A DNA stretch of 20,352 nucleotides, from contig CAYHRT010000044.1 in NCBI GenBank assembly GCA_964359085.1, positions 1 through 20,352 of the forward strand, read 5' to 3'. This DNA is from GWA2-49-15 sp964359085. GTDB lineage: Bacteria > Bdellovibrionota > Bacteriovoracia > Bacteriovoracales > Bacteriovoracaceae. Below the pieces are notes generated by a model that did no database searches, was not told the origin of the DNA, and saw only the letters and a list, made by a program, of their open reading frames with translations. A program made the translations under genes and the position numbers. This document shows positions 16,771-20,352 of this stretch, in pieces. How positions within the stretch are numbered: position 1 is the first letter of the stretch; each line of letters opens with the position of its first letter.

Positions 16771-18063
16771 TTAGTAACGATAATATTCAGGTTTGTAGGG
16801 ACCTTCAACTTTGACACCTAGATATTCGGCCTGAGTGGCAGTTAGCGTTTCCAGACGTATGCCCAGTTTCTCAATATGTAATCTGGCCACCATCTCATCT
16901 AAATGCTTCGGCAGCATGTACACCTTGAGTTCATATTTAGAGGCATTTTGCCATAGTTCCATTTGGGCCAAAACCTGATTGGTAAATGAGTTAGACATTA
17001 CAAACGAAGGATGTCCCGTAGCGCAACCCAAATTCACCAGACGGCCTTGAGCAAGCAATACAATTCGCTTACCGGTCTGCGAAGTGTACATATCTACTTG
17101 TGGTTTAATGTTGGTTTCACGATATTTTTTATGCAGATGGGCCACATCGATTTCAGCATTGAAGTGTCCGATGTTGCAAACAATCGCTCCATCTTTCATG
17201 CTATCGAGATGCTTGTTATTAATGACGTCAACGCATCCTGTGGCGGTAACAAAAATATCACCCATTTTGGCGGCCTCATCCATGGTCATTACATCAAGGC
17301 CTTCCATCGCCGCCTGCAAAGCGCAGATCGGGTCAATCTCAGTGATAATCACACGGCCACCAAGTCCAATAAAGGATTGAGCACAGCCCTTGCCAACGTC
17401 ACCATATCCGGCAACAACGCAAACTTTTCCCGCAATCATGATATCCGTGGCGCGCTTAATCCCGTCTATGAGGGATTCGCGACAGCCATAAAGATTATCA
17501 AACTTTGATTTAGTGACAGAATCATTGACGTTGATGGCCGGAACCTTGAGAGTCCCATGCTTCACACGTTCATACAGACGATGCACGCCTGTTGTGGTTT
17601 CTTCTGACAGACCACGAATTTCTTTTAAGAGTGCCGGTTGCTTGTCGTGAACAATATTGGTTAAGTCCCCACCATCATCCAAAATCATATTGAGACCTGT
17701 GCCATTGGGCCAACGCAGAGTTTGCTCAATACACCAATCATATTCCTCTTCTGTCATGCCCTTCCAGGCGAAGACTGGAATTCCTTTGGCCGCGATGGCC
17801 GCGGCTGCATGATCTTGAGTCGAATAAATATTGCAGGAAGACCATCGCACTTCTGCGCCTAGCTCCACCAAAGTTTCAATCAGAACTGCTGTCTGAATTG
17901 TCATATGAAGACAGCCAGCAATGCGGGCACCTTTGAGCGGTTTTTGTGGACCGAATTTTTTTCTCAAGGCCATCAAACCAGGCATTTCACTTTCGGCCAG
18001 CTGAATTTCTTTACGGCCCCAGTCGGCCAAAGTGATGTCTTTTACTTTAAAATCTTGCTTCAT
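16771..18063 (-). CDS. ahcY: Adenosylhomocysteinase (S-adenosyl-L-homocysteine hydrolase)
   Basis: Cytoplasmic NAD-dependent enzyme that splits S-adenosylhomocysteine into homocysteine and adenosine, relieving product inhibition of methyltransferases. The 430-residue product matches the family throughout: GCLHMTIQTAVLIETL near 50, SSCNIYSTQDHAAAA, the VPAINVNDSVTKSKFDN catalytic segment, the NAD-binding VVAGYGDVGKGCA near 217-229, NIGHFNAEID, and the C-terminus PYKPEYYRY with the Lys and Tyr that reach into the partner subunit's cofactor site. The frame stays open to 18195, but the ATG at 18063 is chosen: GGAGGA lies seven bases upstream and the N-terminus DFKVKDITLADWGRKEI is the family start. 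A good extended -10 promoter is just upstream. The leader is about 30 bases, too short for an SAH riboswitch. The downstream gene follows after 3 bp. Confidence 0.97.
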   Translation of the reverse strand: MKQDFKVKDITLADWGRKEIQLAESEMPGLMALRKKFGPQKPLKGARIAGCLHMTIQTAVLIETLVELGAEVRWSSCNIYSTQDHAAAAIAAKGIPVFAWKGMTEEEYDWCIEQTLRWPNGTGLNMILDDGGDLTNIVHDKQPALLKEIRGLSEETTTGVHRLYERVKHGTLKVPAINVNDSVTKSKFDNLYGCRESLIDGIKRATDIMIAGKVCVVAGYGDVGKGCAQSFIGLGGRVIITEIDPICALQAAMEGLDVMTMDEAAKMGDIFVTATGCVDVINNKHLDSMKDGAIVCNIGHFNAEIDVAHLHKKYRETNIKPQVDMYTSQTGKRIVLLAQGRLVNLGCATGHPSFVMSNSFTNQVLAQMELWQNASKYELKVYMLPKHLDEMVARLHIEKLGIRLETLTATQAEYLGVKVEGPYKPEYYRY

Positions 18064-18100
18064 GCTGCTTCCTCCGCTCTCTCTTGATAAAATTTCGGCC

Positions 18101-18129
18101 ACTATAACATGCGACTCCACTGGCCACAA
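18101..18129 (-). promoter_or_regulatory. Extended -10 sigma70-type promoter for ahcY-rpiB fusion operon
   Basis: On the minus strand TTGTGG (18129-18124), 17 bases, then TATAGT (18106-18101) preceded by TGT, giving an extended -10 TGTTATAGT. Transcription would begin around 18094, leaving about 30 bases to the ATG with its GGAGGA. An inverted pair TTGGCA-N15-TGCCAA lies further upstream (18146-18172) in the divergent gap and could be an operator. Confidence 0.55.
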
Positions 18130-18201
18130 GGTGATGGCAAAATATTTGGCACGACAATTACTTGCTTGCCAAGAAGACTTTTTAATAATACACAACGCAG
18201 C

Positions 18202-19428
18202 ATGCAGCAGTTTTTTTTATCGTGCCCCAAAGGTCTCGAATCTCTTCTCGAAGAAGAATGTCGCAAATTCTTGGGCGAATCCCTGAAGGGTTTACGGCCC
18301 AGCGATGGCGGTATCAAAGTTGATACAGAACTCAATAGTTTTCTTCCCTATTTACTCAGCACTCGCCTGGCCAGTCGTGGTTATTTACAACTGGGCCAAT
18401 GGCCAATTAATAAGCTTCAAGACCTCTACGACCTGGCCCGTGATTTCGAATTTGAGGCCTGGATGGATTGGCGTCAAACTTTTAAAATCACAACTCTTTT
18501 TGATCTCAAAGCAAAATACGTGCTAAATAATTCGCTCCTGGCTTCGCAGATCTTTAAAGATGGCCTGGTTGATCGCTTAAGGGAAGTTACCGGCAATCGT
18601 CCAACCGTTGATGTAAAACATTCGCAACTAGGTTTTCTTCTTCGTATTGAAGAAGCACGCAACACCAGTAAAATCGCCCCTTTCATGCTGACTTTCTATC
18701 TGGATATGACCGGCATTCCTCTTTCTAATCGTGGTTATCGCGCCCCAGGCCATGAAGCCCCCCTACGCGAAAATATTGCTGCTGCCATGGTCATGTGGGC
18801 GGGTTTTGGCGAGCAAGCAGAAATTCTTATAGACCCTTTCGTAGGCACAGGAACGATCTTAATTGAAAGTGCCATGGTCTTGGCCAAAGTTCCCCCTTCT
18901 TTTTTAAAACTACGTGACTGGATAAAAGGGCGACGCCCTTACGACATGCTGGAACATTTATGGTTTCAAAATAATGCAAGACTTGGTTCGCAATTACTGG
19001 ACTGGGCCAACACTCAAGTAACCGTGGGAGAAAAATCCCTAACCAAAATCCCTTCGGGGATTTTGTGGGGAAGCGACCTAGACCCCAATGCTCTAATTTT
19101 GGCCAAAAAGAATTTGGCACGTTTAGGGCTCGACAGAACCGTGCGCTTGAGCGCAGGCGATGCCCTCACCATTTTGCCTCCTGGCCCTCCCCCTGGATTC
19201 GTCGTCACCAACCCTCCCTACGGGGAACGCATGGGCACCCCTGAGCAATCTCACAAACTTTTTTATAATTTCGCCGAGCACTTGAAAACCCATTATAAGG
19301 GGTATCGTGCTTTCCTCTTGTCTGGTGATCCTAAAATGCACAAAGGAATTCACTTAAAAACTTCCTGCAAAAGACCTATTCGAAATGGCGATATTGAATG
19401 CCGTCTTCTTGGCTACAATCTCTTTTAA
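18202..19428 (+). CDS. THUMP-domain SAM-dependent RNA methyltransferase (RlmL/YpsC-like, guanine-N2 type)
   Basis: 408-residue enzyme likely methylating a guanine N2 in rRNA or tRNA, as do the RlmL N-terminal half and Bacillus YpsC. The start region FLSCPKGLESLLEEEC matches these proteins. The THUMP region covers about 50-160, with the usual VDVKHSQLGFLLRI strand near its end. Then come the linker SNRGYRAPGHEAPLRENIAAAMV, SAM motif I DPFVGTGTILIE near 211, the GSDLDPNAL acid strand near 290 and catalytic motif IV NPPYGERMG near 336; the end KRPIRNGDIECRLLGY is typical. It lacks the second (RlmK) methyltransferase of E. coli RlmL. The frame is open back to an ATG at 18109, but the 31 extra residues are unlike the family and overlie the ahcY promoter. 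No Shine-Dalgarno precedes 18202, so initiation may be leaderless. Confidence 0.91.
   Translation: MQQFFLSCPKGLESLLEEECRKFLGESLKGLRPSDGGIKVDTELNSFLPYLLSTRLASRGYLQLGQWPINKLQDLYDLARDFEFEAWMDWRQTFKITTLFDLKAKYVLNNSLLASQIFKDGLVDRLREVTGNRPTVDVKHSQLGFLLRIEEARNTSKIAPFMLTFYLDMTGIPLSNRGYRAPGHEAPLRENIAAAMVMWAGFGEQAEILIDPFVGTGTILIESAMVLAKVPPSFLKLRDWIKGRRPYDMLEHLWFQNNARLGSQLLDWANTQVTVGEKSLTKIPSGILWGSDLDPNALILAKKNLARLGLDRTVRLSAGDALTILPPGPPPGFVVTNPPYGERMGTPEQSHKLFYNFAEHLKTHYKGYRAFLLSGDPKMHKGIHLKTSCKRPIRNGDIECRLLGYNLF
19044..19065. repeat. Perfect 9-bp hairpin with TTCG tetraloop inside the methyltransferase gene
   Basis: CAAAATCCC (19044-19052), TTCG, GGGATTTTG (19057-19065). The C-UUCG-G loop is an unusually stable RNA fold. 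It is in frame within codons for TKIPSGILWGS, just before the GSDLDP strand, and has no following T-run on the plus strand. Confidence 0.65.
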
Positions 19429-19459
19429 TAGACTTCTTTCAGAACCCTTCAGAAGTCTA
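19429..19459. terminator. Dyad between convergent genes, possible bidirectional terminator
   Basis: TAGACTTCT (19429-19437) and AGAAGTCTA (19451-19459) are exact complements around a 13-base loop. The left arm starts immediately after the methyltransferase TAA, and the right arm ends with the TAG stop of the opposite gene. No U-tract follows on either strand, so it would be weak or factor-dependent; it may only protect mRNA 3' ends. Confidence 0.4.
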
Positions 19460-19996
19460 AGCAGTTGGGTACCATTCGGCGAGTTTCATGGCCAAAGTCG
19501 GCGTCGAATATTTTAGAAGCGCGGTAGGGTTGGCCACCTTTTCTTTTTGTTTATGAGAATGACTGAAAAAATATTGGGACACATCTTGGTCTTTTAAAAA
19601 CATGGTATGTCCTTTCCCAGAAAATTTTCTTAGAACAAAATCAGAATCAAGCAGACAAAGTTCTCGAATCAAAAAGTTTTTGGTCAAATATACAATCACG
19701 CAATAATCACTCAGCTCGACCAAAGACTTACGAATTTTCACTCCTTTTGGTGAAGATTGATCGGCCCAGTGAACCTTGATTTCGGCGCGTTTATCACCTA
19801 GAAAAAAGTCAAATCCGCGTTGCGATGTGGACTTAACTTGGGTCAACCCAAAAATAGCTTTGGCATACCACTCCCCCATTTGGGTGGGTAAATTCTTGCC
19901 ATTCATGATGATATTTTCTTGACGCAACTTCTCATAGCAGCGGTGAACTGTTTCAAGTGTTTCAATGACGACATGGTTGTTGGGAAGTTCTAGCAC
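19457..19996 (-). CDS. PD-(D/E)XK nuclease-like protein of unknown role, 5' end uncertain
   Basis: 179 residues from a GTG at 19996. Seen: GEWYAKAIFGL with Glu42, then QRGFDFFLGDKRAEIKVHW with Asp63 and Glu72-Ile-Lys74. A Glu on a helix followed by D...ExK on adjacent strands is the usual catalytic pattern of the PD-(D/E)XK fold (restriction, repair and Holliday enzymes), and the order resembles uncharacterised restriction-like domain families. No DNA-binding domain is evident. The GTG has no Shine-Dalgarno, and the same frame stays open for 52 more codons upstream to a TAA at 20155-20153 without any ATG, GTG or TTG. Those codons read as protein (SVGFIQNAYNFFEPPAFCDW, then FGRKLARPYTNSIIV), so the true gene is probably longer and its start is displaced by a frameshift or nonsense change. 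See the findings for the two possible upstream joins. Confidence 0.62.
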   Translation of the reverse strand: MLELPNNHVVIETLETVHRCYEKLRQENIIMNGKNLPTQMGEWYAKAIFGLTQVKSTSQRGFDFFLGDKRAEIKVHWADQSSPKGVKIRKSLVELSDYCVIVYLTKNFLIRELCLLDSDFVLRKFSGKGHTMFLKDQDVSQYFFSHSHKQKEKVANPTALLKYSTPTLAMKLAEWYPTA

Positions 19997-20134
19997 AATA
20001 ATGGAATTGGTATAAGGCCGCGCTAGCTTGCGCCCGAACTGCTTTTCATACCAATCGCAAAATGCCGGAGGTTCAAAAAAGTTATAGGCGTTCTGAATAA
20101 ACCCAACAGATAAAAGAACGTTCAGATTGTCGAA

Positions 20135-20149
20135 TTCGGGCGCTTTTTT
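20135..20149 (-). other. Slippery heptamer A AAA AAG abutting the 5' arm of a long-range stem
   Basis: On the minus strand the bases 20149-20143 read AAAAAAG. In the frame that starts at ATG 20232 they are phased A-AAA-AAG, the classical -1 slippery site, and a -1 slip enters exactly the frame of the nuclease-like protein. The next bases, GCGCCCGAA (20143-20135), are complementary to TTCGGGCGC at 20038-20030, 96 bases downstream. The stem starts without the usual 5-9 base spacer, so recoding is unproven. Confidence 0.4.
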
Positions 20150-20152
20150 CTT

Positions 20153-20284
20153 TTAATAAGAAAGTGGCGCATACTCGCCGGGTCTTTGTCCCCTGACAAA
20201 ATGAGTGTCCTTATTGTAATCGGTACTGCCATGGGTTTTACTCGTGAACTCCTCTATTTCTCGATAAAGTTCATCAAAATTCAT
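20153..20284 (-). CDS. Possible 43-residue small ORF, or 5' fragment of the interrupted nuclease-like gene
   Basis: ATG at 20284 opens 43 codons to TAA. The product begins MNFDELYREIEEFTSK, an amphipathic acidic helix, and ends RGQRPGEYAPLSY. Codon choice looks ordinary. It is in the same frame as the downstream PD-(D/E)XK-like ORF, separated only by the TAA, so it might be the real N-terminus of that gene carrying a nonsense codon. No Shine-Dalgarno is visible before the ATG (upstream TTTTGGCACATTA). The overlapping frame from ATG 20232 competes with it. The 68 bases further right to the window end show nothing I can assign. Confidence 0.35.
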   Translation of the reverse strand: MNFDELYREIEEFTSKTHGSTDYNKDTHFVRGQRPGEYAPLSY

Positions 20285-20352
20285 TAATGTGCCAAAATTA
20301 AATTCAAATTAACGAAATACTAGCTTAAAACTCCACAGAGGTCACGTTAAAG

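Noticed and set aside
18064..18100. SAH riboswitch upstream of ahcY
   Set aside because: The leader from the predicted start is only about 30 bases, and no SAH aptamer consensus is visible upstream of the ATG.
18064..18195. N-terminal extension of adenosylhomocysteinase to 18195
   Set aside because: The extra 44 residues do not resemble the family, cover the promoter, and the ATG at 18063 has a strong GGAGGA.
18109..18201. Methyltransferase start at ATG 18109
   Set aside because: Residues before 18202 are unlike THUMP methyltransferases, and the ATG lies next to the opposite-strand -10 box.
20285..20310. Sigma54-like TGGCAC before the 43-residue ORF
   Set aside because: The TTGC half expected five bases later is absent.

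Overview
The window is ordinary chromosome from a Gram-negative bacterium with moderate, slightly AT-rich base composition. Adenosylhomocysteinase, a Suv3-like RNA helicase, a TLC-type (ATP/ADP translocase family) carrier, secreted and cytoplasmic peptidases and an Agl23-type membrane protein would fit a Bdellovibrionota/Oligoflexia-type lineage. That placement is an inference from gene content only. No rRNA, tRNA, CRISPR array, insertion sequence or phage gene was seen.

Layout. Positions 62-7444 are a minus-strand block. In transcription order it holds a TLC/Npt-like carrier tightly coupled to an M3 oligopeptidase, then an exported M28 zinc aminopeptidase, then a Suv3-like helicase with a zinc-finger and RG-rich tail. 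Positions 7498-11384 are a plus-strand three-gene operon for glycan work on the membrane: a GT2 glycosyltransferase, a UDP-galactopyranose-mutase-like flavoenzyme and an Agl23/GT39-like multispanning protein. Positions 11401-12650 (minus) hold a DtxR-family regulator coupled by an ATGA overlap to a small exported protein, with a candidate self-operator upstream. Positions 12865-15637 (plus) hold an exported cysteine-rich protein of unknown function, a DCC-family thiol protein and a polyprenyl-phosphate mannose synthase-like GT2. Positions 15634-18063 (minus) are an ahcY operon whose second gene is a fusion of ribose-5-phosphate isomerase B to a six-span membrane domain. Positions 18202-19428 (plus) encode a THUMP-type RNA methyltransferase. 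The right end (19457-20284, minus) carries a PD-(D/E)XK-like protein whose 5' part looks interrupted or frameshifted.

How the genes may work together. The Agl23-like protein and the polyprenyl-phosphate sugar synthase, about 3.5 kb apart, could be acceptor-side and donor-side parts of one lipid-linked glycosylation route. The carrier and oligopeptidase could serve uptake and final degradation of imported material, with the exported M28 enzyme trimming peptides outside the cytoplasm. AhcY clears S-adenosylhomocysteine and yields adenosine; the isomerase fused to the membrane domain downstream may handle a pentose phosphate, and the divergent neighbour is itself a SAM-dependent methyltransferase.

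Most worth a second look: the RpiB-membrane fusion, the A AAA AAG slippery heptamer in the interrupted 3'-end locus, the DtxR variant with altered metal ligands and a 20-bp dyad over its promoter, and the unassigned cysteine-rich protein.
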